64,000 nt of DNA. Origin: Bacteroidia bacterium (GTDB taxonomy: Bacteria; Bacteroidota; Bacteroidia; Chitinophagales; JAUHXS01). The translations under genes and the position numbers were made by a program. This document shows positions 20,003-28,062 of this stretch, piece after piece (position 1 is the stretch's first letter; every line of letters starts with the position of its first letter). Location of the stretch: NCBI GenBank assembly GCA_030426955.1, contig JAUHXS010000013.1, positions 1 to 64,000 on the forward strand, in the 5' to 3' direction. The notes beneath the pieces are model-generated. The model was given only the letters and a program-made list of their open reading frames with translations, was not told where the DNA came from and did no database searches.

Positions 20003-20797
20003 ATGGTAAGGCAAGATCTTCTCAAGATACTGGAAAAGAACTATCAACTTTTTAATCGAAATTCCTTTGTTGAGAATGACCCTATATCTGTTCCTCATCG
20101 ATTTTCAAGGAAACAGGACATCGAAATAACTGGTTTCTTTGCGGCAACTTTTGCTTGGGGACAACGCAAAACAATTATCAATAAGAGTAATGAACTAATT
20201 GGTTTAATGGATAACACTCCTCATGACTTTATTGTAAATCACAAGGAGTCTGATTTAAAACGATTTCTGAATTTCAAACATCGAACTTTTAATGCAACCG
20301 ATACTTTATATTTTATTCATTTTTTAAAGCATTTTTATACTGCAAATAATTCACTGGAGAGCGCCTTTAGCTTAAATCTAGATACGAACGAACCTGCCAG
20401 TCGGCAAGGCAAGCGTTCGTTCGTATCCAGATTAAGTAATTTCCATCAACTCTTCTTTAATCTTCCTAATGCTCCAGAAAGAACTAAAAAACACGTTGCC
20501 ACTCCAATAAGAAAATCTACTTGTAAAAGACTATGTATGTTCTTAAGATGGATGGTAAGAAAAGATGATTCGGGTGTTGATTTTGGCATTTGGAATAGTA
20601 TAAAGCCTAGCGAACTACATTGCCCGCTTGATGTTCATGTAGAACGAGTTGCTCGAAAACTGGGATTAATCAAAAGAAAACAACGGGATTGGCAAACGGT
20701 TGTTGAATTGACTGAAGCCCTCAGAACATTCGACCCAAAAGATCCCGTAAAGTATGATTTTGCATTATTTGGAATGAGTATTGAAGAAAAGCATTAA
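20003..20797 (+). CDS. TIGR02757 (DUF2400) family protein with an in-frame palindromic repeat
   Basis: 264 residues, matching the TIGR02757 family throughout: PHRFSRKQDIEITGFFAATFAWG at the start, RKSTCKRLCMFLRWMVRKDD, SGVDFGIWNSI, CPLDVHVERVARKLGLI and DPKDPVKYDFALFGM. The family is widespread in Bacteroidota and has no established biochemical function; its fold is related to helix-hairpin-helix DNA glycosylases. Residues about 123-145 are encoded by a 66-base inverted repeat that keeps the frame (see repeat entry) and look unlike the family. Its stop overlaps the stop of the convergent M28 peptidase gene by 4 bases. Confidence 0.85.
   Translation: MVRQDLLKILEKNYQLFNRNSFVENDPISVPHRFSRKQDIEITGFFAATFAWGQRKTIINKSNELIGLMDNTPHDFIVNHKESDLKRFLNFKHRTFNATDTLYFIHFLKHFYTANNSLESAFSLNLDTNEPASRQGKRSFVSRLSNFHQLFFNLPNAPERTKKHVATPIRKSTCKRLCMFLRWMVRKDDSGVDFGIWNSIKPSELHCPLDVHVERVARKLGLIKRKQRDWQTVVELTEALRTFDPKDPVKYDFALFGMSIEEKH
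20371..20436. repeat. 66-bp palindromic element inside a coding sequence
   Basis: Left arm 20371-20393 and right arm 20415-20436 are inverted copies (13 bp GATACGAACGAAC / GTTCGTTCGTATC perfect, then CTTAA(A)TCT(A/G) continuing), around a 21-base loop that contains CTGCCAGTCGGCA. The length is exactly 22 codons and the reading frame stays open. The encoded residues (LDTNEPASRQGKRSFVSR) are charged and atypical for the family. It resembles the concept of Rickettsia palindromic elements, which sit in frame in genes. The loop shares the CTGCC..CGGCA core of the element at 23370-23466. Confidence 0.75.
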
Positions 20798-21771
20798 TTA
20801 GAAATATAATTGATAACAGTATGTCCTACCGCTTTCAAAGTTTTCTTATCAATCACGCCCATGTTATCATCATGTGTATGCCAATATTGTCCGAAATAAC
20901 TTGTAGTAGAAGGATCAAATTGAATGATATCAATCGTGGGAATGCCCAATAACGTATTTACATAATAATGATCATCGGTTATTGGCTGTACCTTATCAAA
21001 ACAAAAATAATTGCTATATCCTAGTTCAACTCCTTGATTCCAGACACCTCTCATAATTGAAGGGGCAAACTGCATTGAGTACCCTTCCATACAAAACATA
21101 GCTCCTTTGGCTCCTACCATATCTAATAGGATTCCATATTGAGCATTGTAATTTGCAACATGAGGGTTTTTTGCCCAATACTGAGACCCCAAACAATAGG
21201 TATTTGCTTTTGAGGAATAGGACCATGATGGCGAGCCATAGTCTTCCACGTCAAATAAAATAATATCTACTCCTAACTTTACATCCATTTGACTGAATTG
21301 CCTTGCTATTTCTAATAAAATGCCTACTCCACTTGCTCCATCGCTTGCACCTAGTATTGGTTTTTTAGTATCTTGATCATCCTGATCCGCAAATGGCCTA
21401 GTATCCCAGTGTGCCATAAGCGCTACTCTTTGTCTTCTCTCAGGATTAAATGATCCAATAATATTTGTAAAGTTGAGCTTTGTGCCATCAAATGCTTCTA
21501 CGGCATCAGATTGAGTATATACTTTATCCGTAAACTTGGCAAGCTTTTTCTCTAGCCATTTACCACAAGAGTCGTGCTCAGGCGTATTAGGAACTCTTGG
21601 TCCAAAGTCGACTTGTTTTTGAACATATGCAAAGGCAGAATCTGCATTAAAATTGACAACCAGCTTTTCCTTTTTAGAAGATAGTTTCTGCTCTTCCTTT
21701 TTTATTTCTTCTTTGCAAGAAATAAAAAACAGGAAACTAGAGACCAGAAAAATAATCTTGTAATCTTTCAA
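20794..21771 (-). CDS. M28 family zinc peptidase / glutaminyl cyclase-like lipoprotein
   Basis: 325 residues. A lipoprotein signal (LFFISC, Cys19) places it on a membrane facing the periplasm. The peptidase M28 fold has its metal ligands in MAHWDTRPFAD, LGASDGASGVG, LFDVEDYG, DDHYYVNTLLGIPTIDIIQF and YWHTHDDNMGVI. The AHWDTRPFAD form is the one seen in bacterial glutaminyl-peptide cyclotransferase-like members, so it may convert N-terminal glutamine to pyroglutamate in exported proteins rather than act as an aminopeptidase. T9SS cargo often begins with Gln after signal-peptide cleavage, which fits. It follows cysS by 15 bases and is probably co-transcribed. Confidence 0.85.
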   Translation of the reverse strand: MKDYKIIFLVSSFLFFISCKEEIKKEEQKLSSKKEKLVVNFNADSAFAYVQKQVDFGPRVPNTPEHDSCGKWLEKKLAKFTDKVYTQSDAVEAFDGTKLNFTNIIGSFNPERRQRVALMAHWDTRPFADQDDQDTKKPILGASDGASGVGILLEIARQFSQMDVKLGVDIILFDVEDYGSPSWSYSSKANTYCLGSQYWAKNPHVANYNAQYGILLDMVGAKGAMFCMEGYSMQFAPSIMRGVWNQGVELGYSNYFCFDKVQPITDDHYYVNTLLGIPTIDIIQFDPSTTSYFGQYWHTHDDNMGVIDKKTLKAVGHTVINYISN

Positions 21772-21786
21772 TCTTGAATTTTCAAT

Positions 21787-23277
21787 CTATTTTATCTCCC
21801 ACGTCGTGCCTTCTTTCGAATCTTTAAGCAAAATTCCTGCAGTTGCCAATTGATCTCTAATCTGATCAGAAGTAGCAAAATCTTTTTCTTCTCTTGCTTT
21901 TTTTCTCAACTCAATTAATAAAGATAAAGTTGCATCAAGCTTACCATCTCCTCCTTTATCTTCATCAGCTTTCAAACCCAAAATATCTTCAATAAAATCC
22001 TTGAACGTTTTTTGCAATAAATCAAATGTCTCCCTGCTTACAGAACTAATTGGAAGCTGATTATTGGCAAAAGCATTTACTTTATTAGACAATTCAAAAA
22101 GATTGGCTAGAACTAAAGCTGTATTAAAATCATCATTTAAGTCCTCTGTACATTTTTTACATAACTTGATAATCAAATCGTTTATCTCATTACTAACTTC
22201 TCCAACTCCAAACTCTAAACTCTGAACTTCTTTAAAAGCTTTCATCAATCTCTTATACCCTTTTTCCGCTGCGCTCAACGCCTCATTTGTAAAATCTAAA
22301 GTGCTTGCATAATGTGATTGCAACATAAAAAATCGAACGGTCATCGGACTATACCCCTTCTCCAATAACGGATGATCACCATTGACTAATTCATGAGGCA
22401 AAAAAGAGTTTCCTAATGACTTACTCATTTTAGTTCCATTGACTGTCAACATATTGGTATGCATCCAATACTTTACGGGTTCATTGCCGTCTGCTCCGAC
22501 CGATTGTGCTATCTCACATTCATGATGCGGAAACTTTAAGTCCAGTCCACCTCCATGAATATCAAAAGTCTCACCCAAGTATTTTGTACTCATGACAGAA
22601 CACTCTAAATGCCAACCTGGAAATCCCACTCCCCAAGGAGAATCCCATCGCATCAAATGCTCAGGAGAAGCCTTTTTCCAAAGTGCAAAATCAACACTGT
22701 TTTTCTTCTCGTCTTGACCATCCAGTGTTCGCGTTCCTTCCAAAATTTCGTCGATATTTCTTCCCGATAGCTTACCGTAATGATGCTTTTCTGAATATTT
22801 TTTTACATCAAAATATATAGATCCATTCACTTCATAAGCCCAGCCATTATCTATGATTTTTTGAATCGTTTCTATTTGCTCGACAATGTGTCCCGTTGCC
22901 GTTGGCTCTATATCGGGGTTCAAGCAATTAAACTGACTCATCATATCATGAAACCCGTTGGTATAGCGCTGAACGATTTCCATGGGTTCCACTTTCTCCA
23001 GCTTGGCTTGCTTGCCTATCTTGTCTTCTCCCTCATCTGCATCATCTACTAAATGTCCAACGTCCGTGATATTCCGTACATAGCGAACTTTATATCCTAA
23101 ATATTTTAAATATCTATATACGATATCAAAGCTCGTAAACGTTCTTAAGTTCCCTAAATGTGCATCACTATATACCGTCGGACCACATACATACATACCA
23201 ACAAAAGGTGGGTTGAGCGGTTGAAACTCCTCTTTTTTTCTACTTAGAGAATTATAGATATTTAATTTCGAAGGCAT
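21787..23277 (-). CDS. cysS: Cysteinyl-tRNA synthetase
   Basis: 496 residues, normal length. This class I synthetase charges tRNA-Cys. Visible signatures are the zinc-site Cys in MYVCGPTVY, the HIGH-like HLGN in SDAHLGNLRTF, the second zinc block (WHLECSVMS, HHECEIAQS) and KMSKS in TKMSKSLGN. The C-terminal DALR-like helical domain is present (about 370-490). It is first in a unit with the M28 lipoprotein gene downstream. Confidence 0.97.
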   Translation of the reverse strand: MPSKLNIYNSLSRKKEEFQPLNPPFVGMYVCGPTVYSDAHLGNLRTFTSFDIVYRYLKYLGYKVRYVRNITDVGHLVDDADEGEDKIGKQAKLEKVEPMEIVQRYTNGFHDMMSQFNCLNPDIEPTATGHIVEQIETIQKIIDNGWAYEVNGSIYFDVKKYSEKHHYGKLSGRNIDEILEGTRTLDGQDEKKNSVDFALWKKASPEHLMRWDSPWGVGFPGWHLECSVMSTKYLGETFDIHGGGLDLKFPHHECEIAQSVGADGNEPVKYWMHTNMLTVNGTKMSKSLGNSFLPHELVNGDHPLLEKGYSPMTVRFFMLQSHYASTLDFTNEALSAAEKGYKRLMKAFKEVQSLEFGVGEVSNEINDLIIKLCKKCTEDLNDDFNTALVLANLFELSNKVNAFANNQLPISSVSRETFDLLQKTFKDFIEDILGLKADEDKGGDGKLDATLSLLIELRKKAREEKDFATSDQIRDQLATAGILLKDSKEGTTWEIK

Positions 23278-23369
23278 TTATAAAAATATGTAATAAATAA
23301 AGTTGTTTAAAGTTATACTAATTTACTAATAAAATAAGACCTTCTAAAACCAATAGAAATAAACCTTTT

Positions 23370-23466
23370 CGTCATTTTGAACGGAGTGAAAATCTACCTT
23401 TATATAATACACAAAGTTAGACCTGCCTGCCGGCAAGACAGATTTCTCCTAACGTCAGAAATGACG
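23370..23466. repeat. Imperfect palindromic intergenic element with CTGCCTGCCGGCA core
   Basis: Outer arms CGTCATTTTGAACG and (reverse complement of the right end) CGTCATTTCTGACG, then inner arms GAGTGAAAATCT and GGAGAAATCT, pair across about 97 bases. The middle carries CCTGCCTGCCGGCA at 23422-23435. It lies between the stop of the large surface-protein gene and the start of cysS, both on the minus strand. It looks like a dispersed, MITE/REP-like repeat; it could also act as a transcription terminator for the surface-protein gene. Confidence 0.65.
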
Positions 23467-23474
23467 ATCCATTC

Positions 23475-23492
23475 ACGTCATTGCAATGACGT
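23475..23492. repeat. Perfect 18-bp palindrome
   Basis: ACGTCATTGCAATGACGT is its own reverse complement. It sits 9 bases beyond the preceding element and 11 bases past the surface-protein stop codon, so it may belong to the same composite repeat or be a separate small hairpin. Confidence 0.6.
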
Positions 23493-23502
23493 CAACTTAG
23501 GG

Positions 23503-26500
23503 TTAATCCTTCATCACTTTATAATACCCCTTCTTGCCATCGGACCATACCTCAACCATATATAAGCCTGATTTTAGGGTGGATAGATCTAGTGAGGTAT
23601 TGTTTTCTTGGTTATAGACGTTCATCACTTCTCTTCCTGATAGGTCACGAACGATCACATCAAACTGTCCTTCATTGTTGTTGATAATGTTTAACGCATC
23701 GGTTGTTGGATTTGGGAAGAGATTGAATGATAAGGCCTGTCCTCCAGCGGATGGGCTTTCTTTGATGCCCACGGATGGATCGTCACTTCCTTCTGTTTGG
23801 TCAATTGTTTTAATACTCAACGGTCCGTTGGTCTTACCTGTTATATTCAATGTCTGACAAAAAGTATCTGTACAGTTTGAATTTGAGACAGTCAAGCATA
23901 ACTCATAGGAACCTGTAGAGGCATAGGTATGTTCTGGCAACTTCAAAGTAGAAGTATTGCCATCGCCAAAATCCCATAGGTATGTTTTGTTATTTCCTTT
24001 GGCTTTGTTGACAATGATTGCTCCTACATCTTCGCCTGCAGGTGGATTGTAGTCGATGGTAAAGTCTGCCACTAAAGTATCGATAAGCAGATTGACCGTG
24101 ATGATGCTATCATACGCATCAACACCGCTGCCGATATGTAGTGTATCTCTATATTCACCGCTGGCGGTCCAGATTTTACCACTTGGGGAGGTATACTCAT
24201 TACAGGCAGTAGGTGCAATACAAGCACCGATAAGCTGGAGACTTTTATTTTTATAGAGCTTTGTCTTTATTCCCGGACTAGAATAGCCCGTAATCAATAC
24301 GTCTGGTTTATCATCACCATCTACATCCGATATTGCTACCGAGCTATAATACACTTCCTCAAAAGGAGTAGAAAGCACTTCACTAAAATTGTTGCCACCA
24401 TTGTTTTTATAAAGTTTTGTTGTTTTTCCTGAGTTGGACTCGCCCGTAATCAATACATCGGGCTTGTCATCACCATCTACATCTGCTATCGCTACCGAAC
24501 CCACATACACTCCTTCAAAAGGTGTAGATACTTCGCTAAAATTATTCCCCCCATTATTTTTATAGAGTTTCGCAGTAAGAATCCCCCCGTTAGTCATACC
24601 CGTAATCAATACATCGGGCTTATCATCACCATCTACATCTGCTATCGCTACCGAGCCATATAGTACTCCCGTAAACGGCATAGGCGTCACTTCTGTAAAA
24701 CTATTCCCCCCATTGTTTTTATAGAGTTTTGCATAAAGACCCCACGAATCGGATCGTCCAGTAATCAACACATCAGGCTTATCATCACCATCCACATCCG
24801 ATATTGTTACGGAGCTATATTCTGCTTCCGTAAAAGGCGTAGATACTTCCGTAAAACTATTCCCACCGTTGTTTTTATACAACTTTGATATTCTGCCTGA
24901 GTTGGATCCACCAGTAATCAAAACATCAGGCTTATCATCACCATCCACATCCGATATTGCTACGGAGCCCCAATACACTCCTGGGAAAGGCGTAGGTACT
25001 TCTGTAAAACTATTCCCACCGTTGTTTTTATACAGCTTTGATATTCTGCCTGAACCAGAGGAGCCAGTAATCAACACATCAGGCTTATCATCACCATCTA
25101 CATCTGCTATTGCTACGGAGACCCCATACAATCCTGAGAAAGGCGTAGGTACTTCACTAAAGTTATTCCCACCATTATTCTTATAGAGTTTTGCTATTTC
25201 TTCCTCCGAATTGGATTCGCCCGCAATCAATACATCGGGCTTATCATCGCCATCTACGTCTGCTATCGCTACCGAACCAAATGATATTGCTTCAAAAGGC
25301 ACAGAAGTCTCTTCAGTAAAGATGGGAGAAAACGTTTTTTCTCCAGTACTTACATTTAGATCGTAAACAAGAATACTATCACATCCATATTGGTTTGGAG
25401 TTGGTAATGTATCGTAATACGTACCACTGGTATAAACTACTGTTCCACTAGATAGCACAAAGCTATCACAAACTACAGTAGGTATTACTTGATAAGCTCC
25501 TAAGATATCAAGTATTACCAAATAAAGCGTATCGTTATCTCCTGGATTGTCAATGGTATCTCCAAATACACCACTCTCTGTCCAAGTAATATTACCAGTC
25601 GGAGAGGTATAGCTTGCACAATCAAATGTGTCAATCAAGATGGTAGTACCTTTGATGTGCAGGTTAATGGTAATAACACTATCACAGCCTTTACTATTAA
25701 ACACAGTATCCATATAAGTGCCACTGGTTGTCCATTGTTCAAGGCCATCGGGAGAGGTGTAGACAAAGTCAGCGGTATCATCAAGTATTCCAGTGTTGGA
25801 ATGATTAACAGTCAAGTTGATGGTAAAGAAAGTATCGCATATACCCACAACATCGATAGTGTCTAGATAAGTGTTTGACGAAGTCCAAATTTTTCCACTT
25901 GGAGAGGTGTATGCATCACATACTGATACGCTAAAGCTGCTGTATTTGCCACAAAAGTTATCAATATACCACAACTCCTGTCCTATGTCGCTGCCGTCAT
26001 CTGCATTGAAGTATAATTTGCTTTTATATAGAGCAGGAGAAGCCATATAAGAGCCATCTATTCCTGCCCAAAGGTCGGTAAGCATTTCTGGTGTATTCGT
26101 ACCATCGTACTTCCATATTTCTGCGCCATTGATACCATCATTTGCACTGAAGTATAAGGTGTCTAGATATACAATTAATGCTTCAGGGAATGAACCATTG
26201 AAGAGACCTGCATATATATCGTGTACCATGGTTGGGGTATTCATGCCATCGTATTCCCACAACTCTACTCCATTGACACCATCATCGGCGGCAAAGTATA
26301 ACTTGTTGTTAAATAAGGCAAAGTGAGCAGGCGATGAGGAGCTACTACCAGAATTGATATCATGCACCATAGTTGGAGTGTTCATGCCATCGTATTCCCA
26401 CAATTCGACTCCATTGGTGCCATCATTTGCTGTAAAGTATAGTTTATTATTGTATACCGTTAGCTTGGCAGGCGATGAGCTATTTATGCCTGCCTGTATG

Positions 26501-27147
26501 TCATGTACCATTGTCGGTGCTTCTGCTCCAGTATATTGCCACAACTCTATACCATTGGTGCCATTATCTGCGGCAAAGTATAATACGCCATTAAAAACGG
26601 TTAATCCAGAAGGGATTGAATGACCTGTACCTGGCACGATATCTGCTACCAACTCGATGGAGCCACTGCCACCATATTTGAATAGTTCAATTCCGTGTGT
26701 GCTATCATTTGCTTGAAAGTAGAGGGTATCATTAAAAATCGCGAGGTGTCCAGGGTTGCTTGATGAAAACCCAGGATATAAATTCTCTACCATAGCAGGT
26801 GCATTAACGCCATCGTATTCCCATAGTTCTCCAAAACTGACATCATTATTTGCTTTGAAATACAGTTTATTGTTATACACGATCAGGTCGCTAGGGATAG
26901 ATGATCCTACAGGGTTAATGTCTGCTACTTGAGTGGCGGTGGCTCCGTCGTATTCCCAAAGTTCTTGATCAAAGCTTGCATCTGTAGCCTGAAAGTATAG
27001 CTTCCCGTTGAAAGAAGTCAGATGATTAGGAGATGAGCCATCTGCACCTGGAATCACATCTGCTGCTAATGTGGGTTGTGATTGAGAGAAAGCATTAATG
27101 TTGATCAGAAAAAATAGTACTGTTGTTAATTGGATTAACCGTTGCAT
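23503..27147 (-). CDS. T9SS type A surface protein with ELWxxDGT and FG-GAP repeats
   Basis: About 1214 residues from the chosen ATG at 27147; an open frame extends to 27198, but only the later start gives a clean signal peptide (MQRLIQLTTVLFFLININAFSQ form). Order: eight ELWxxDGT-type units (LYFTANDGTNGVELWEYDG), then four Cys-containing YTSPSGKIWTSSGTY.DT repeats. Seven FG-GAP/VCBS units follow (ADVDGDDKPDVLITG, with Ca-binding DxDGDxxxD), then a fifth SPSGK repeat, a PKD domain (YLWDFGDGNTS) and a type A sorting domain (NLFPNPTTDALNI ... GYYKVMKD). Predicted to be exported and anchored at the cell surface, perhaps adhesive. Repeat units are nearly identical at the DNA level. Confidence 0.9.
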   Translation of the reverse strand: MQRLIQLTTVLFFLININAFSQSQPTLAADVIPGADGSSPNHLTSFNGKLYFQATDASFDQELWEYDGATATQVADINPVGSSIPSDLIVYNNKLYFKANNDVSFGELWEYDGVNAPAMVENLYPGFSSSNPGHLAIFNDTLYFQANDSTHGIELFKYGGSGSIELVADIVPGTGHSIPSGLTVFNGVLYFAADNGTNGIELWQYTGAEAPTMVHDIQAGINSSSPAKLTVYNNKLYFTANDGTNGVELWEYDGMNTPTMVHDINSGSSSSSPAHFALFNNKLYFAADDGVNGVELWEYDGMNTPTMVHDIYAGLFNGSFPEALIVYLDTLYFSANDGINGAEIWKYDGTNTPEMLTDLWAGIDGSYMASPALYKSKLYFNADDGSDIGQELWYIDNFCGKYSSFSVSVCDAYTSPSGKIWTSSNTYLDTIDVVGICDTFFTINLTVNHSNTGILDDTADFVYTSPDGLEQWTTSGTYMDTVFNSKGCDSVITINLHIKGTTILIDTFDCASYTSPTGNITWTESGVFGDTIDNPGDNDTLYLVILDILGAYQVIPTVVCDSFVLSSGTVVYTSGTYYDTLPTPNQYGCDSILVYDLNVSTGEKTFSPIFTEETSVPFEAISFGSVAIADVDGDDKPDVLIAGESNSEEEIAKLYKNNGGNNFSEVPTPFSGLYGVSVAIADVDGDDKPDVLITGSSGSGRISKLYKNNGGNSFTEVPTPFPGVYWGSVAISDVDGDDKPDVLITGGSNSGRISKLYKNNGGNSFTEVSTPFTEAEYSSVTISDVDGDDKPDVLITGRSDSWGLYAKLYKNNGGNSFTEVTPMPFTGVLYGSVAIADVDGDDKPDVLITGMTNGGILTAKLYKNNGGNNFSEVSTPFEGVYVGSVAIADVDGDDKPDVLITGESNSGKTTKLYKNNGGNNFSEVLSTPFEEVYYSSVAISDVDGDDKPDVLITGYSSPGIKTKLYKNKSLQLIGACIAPTACNEYTSPSGKIWTASGEYRDTLHIGSGVDAYDSIITVNLLIDTLVADFTIDYNPPAGEDVGAIIVNKAKGNNKTYLWDFGDGNTSTLKLPEHTYASTGSYELCLTVSNSNCTDTFCQTLNITGKTNGPLSIKTIDQTEGSDDPSVGIKESPSAGGQALSFNLFPNPTTDALNIINNNEGQFDVIVRDLSGREVMNVYNQENNTSLDLSTLKSGLYMVEVWSDGKKGYYKVMKD
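24230..25310 (-). repeat. Tandem coding repeats, FG-GAP units
   Basis: Seven units of about 50 codons encode SVAIADVDGDDKPDVLITG...KLYKNNGGNNFSEV. Long DNA stretches are identical between units, which suggests recent duplication or gene conversion and makes unit-number variation likely. The last unit is truncated after KLYKNK. Confidence 0.8.
25950..27060 (-). repeat. Tandem coding repeats, ELWxxDGT units
   Basis: Eight units of about 46 codons with the frame LYF.A.DG.NG.ELWEYDG...P.MV.DI..G..SS.P. Units four to six share the longest identical DNA. The central units are the best preserved and the edge units are more divergent. Confidence 0.75.
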
Positions 27148-27262
27148 GATTATCATTTTAAGATTATACGATTTAAGGTTTTGTAAAGGTATAGACATAT
27201 TTTTTATTTGTCAAGCACTCGAATAGCTCGATAAGACATATTTTTTTGAGGTGGGAGGTTAA

Positions 27263-27284
27263 AAGATTGCAAAATTTTAAGATT
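27263..27284. repeat. AT-rich dispersed repeat, copy A
   Basis: This 22-base segment matches 27941-27962 at 20 of 22 positions. Similar strings (GATT.YAAAATT) recur near 21770, 28020, 36190, 46625 and 47230, mostly in short gaps between genes. Confidence 0.45.
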
Positions 27285-27396
27285 ATAAAATTGAAATGTT
27301 TAACTGGTATAATTTTTAGTGAGACTACTTCACTACAATGCGTTTCGTCTGGAGTAACGAATTAGGGTTGAGGCTGACTATCCATTTTAAGACTTT

Positions 27397-27564
27397 TTAA
27401 GGCAGGAAGAAGCCAATAACTATAAGCGCATAGGATTGCCCTATGAGCGTTACGATAATACAAGCAATTGAAAGTGTATAGAGTAACCACGTACCTCTTT
27501 TTTCATAAAGCGCAGTGTCTTCATCAATACCAAGCTGAGAGAGATACTTTAGTAATTGTAACAT
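27397..27564 (-). CDS. Small hydrophobic membrane protein, 55 residues
   Basis: Short open frame from ATG to TAA on the minus strand. An amphipathic start (MLQLLKYLSQLGIDEDTALYEKRG) is followed by one long membrane segment (about residues 27-54, TWLLYTLSIACIIVTLIG...). It could form a hairpin or a single span with the C-terminus in the membrane. It ends next to the region holding the AT-rich repeat and lies 18 bases from the stop of the SPOR gene upstream, so it may be the next gene of that operon. No family recognised; the hydrophobic pattern favours a real gene. Confidence 0.5.
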   Translation of the reverse strand: MLQLLKYLSQLGIDEDTALYEKRGTWLLYTLSIACIIVTLIGQSYALIVIGFFLP

Positions 27565-27582
27565 TGAAAAACTAGAACGTGA

Positions 27583-28017
27583 TTACTTTAGTTCCTCCAA
27601 TTCTATTTCATCAGCCACCATAAAAGCACCTGCAAATGAGGGCTTTATAACCTGATCTAAATATTTTTGAGCTTGCAACTTTTCTGTAAAGTTTCCAACT
27701 CTGAGCTTAAAATAAGGTCTTTGATAGGTTAGATAGGCTTTTGCATCTGGGTATTGAGCCAAAAACTGTCCCCTAAGCTTTTGTACATCGTCTCTTTTAG
27801 AACTTGCCATTAATTGTATGCGATACCCAGAAACTGAAGTTTTATCTTTATTGGCGTTGATATCTCTTTTGATTAGTTCATCAATCCGGGCATCTTTATT
27901 GACTTGAACATACCCTTTATCTTCTTGGGCGTGAGATTGGAAGATTACAAAATTTAAAGATTGTAAGATTAAAAGGTTGAGTATAGCCGTAAAACTCAGT
28001 TTTGATAAAATTTTCAA
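27583..28017 (-). CDS. SPOR-domain secreted protein
   Basis: 144 residues. Signal peptide about 1-30 (ending SHAQ). The C-terminal half is a SPOR domain (about 65-140: GYRIQLMASSKRDDVQKLRGQF, KLRVGNFTEKLQAQKYLDQV), a fold that binds glycan strands of peptidoglycan lacking stem peptides, often at division sites. The signal-peptide core LNLLILQSLNFVIFQS is encoded by a copy of an AT-rich dispersed repeat, which is unusual. It lies 45 bases after secA on the same strand. Confidence 0.85.
   Translation of the reverse strand: MKILSKLSFTAILNLLILQSLNFVIFQSHAQEDKGYVQVNKDARIDELIKRDINANKDKTSVSGYRIQLMASSKRDDVQKLRGQFLAQYPDAKAYLTYQRPYFKLRVGNFTEKLQAQKYLDQVIKPSFAGAFMVADEIELEELK
27941..27962. repeat. AT-rich dispersed repeat, copy B, inside the SPOR gene
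   Basis: 20 of 22 positions match copy A at 27263-27284. On the coding strand it supplies the hydrophobic core of the SPOR protein's signal peptide. Confidence 0.5.
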
Positions 28018-28062
28018 ATCTTACAATTTTTTAATTTTCAAGCCCTTTAATCTTTAAATCAA

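Noticed and set aside
24869-25186. Plus-strand open frame of 105 codons
   Set aside because: It is antisense to the FG-GAP repeat array and its repeated peptide simply mirrors the repeats on the other strand.
26354-26623. Plus-strand open frame of 89 codons
   Set aside because: Antisense to the ELWxxDGT repeats; same mirror effect.
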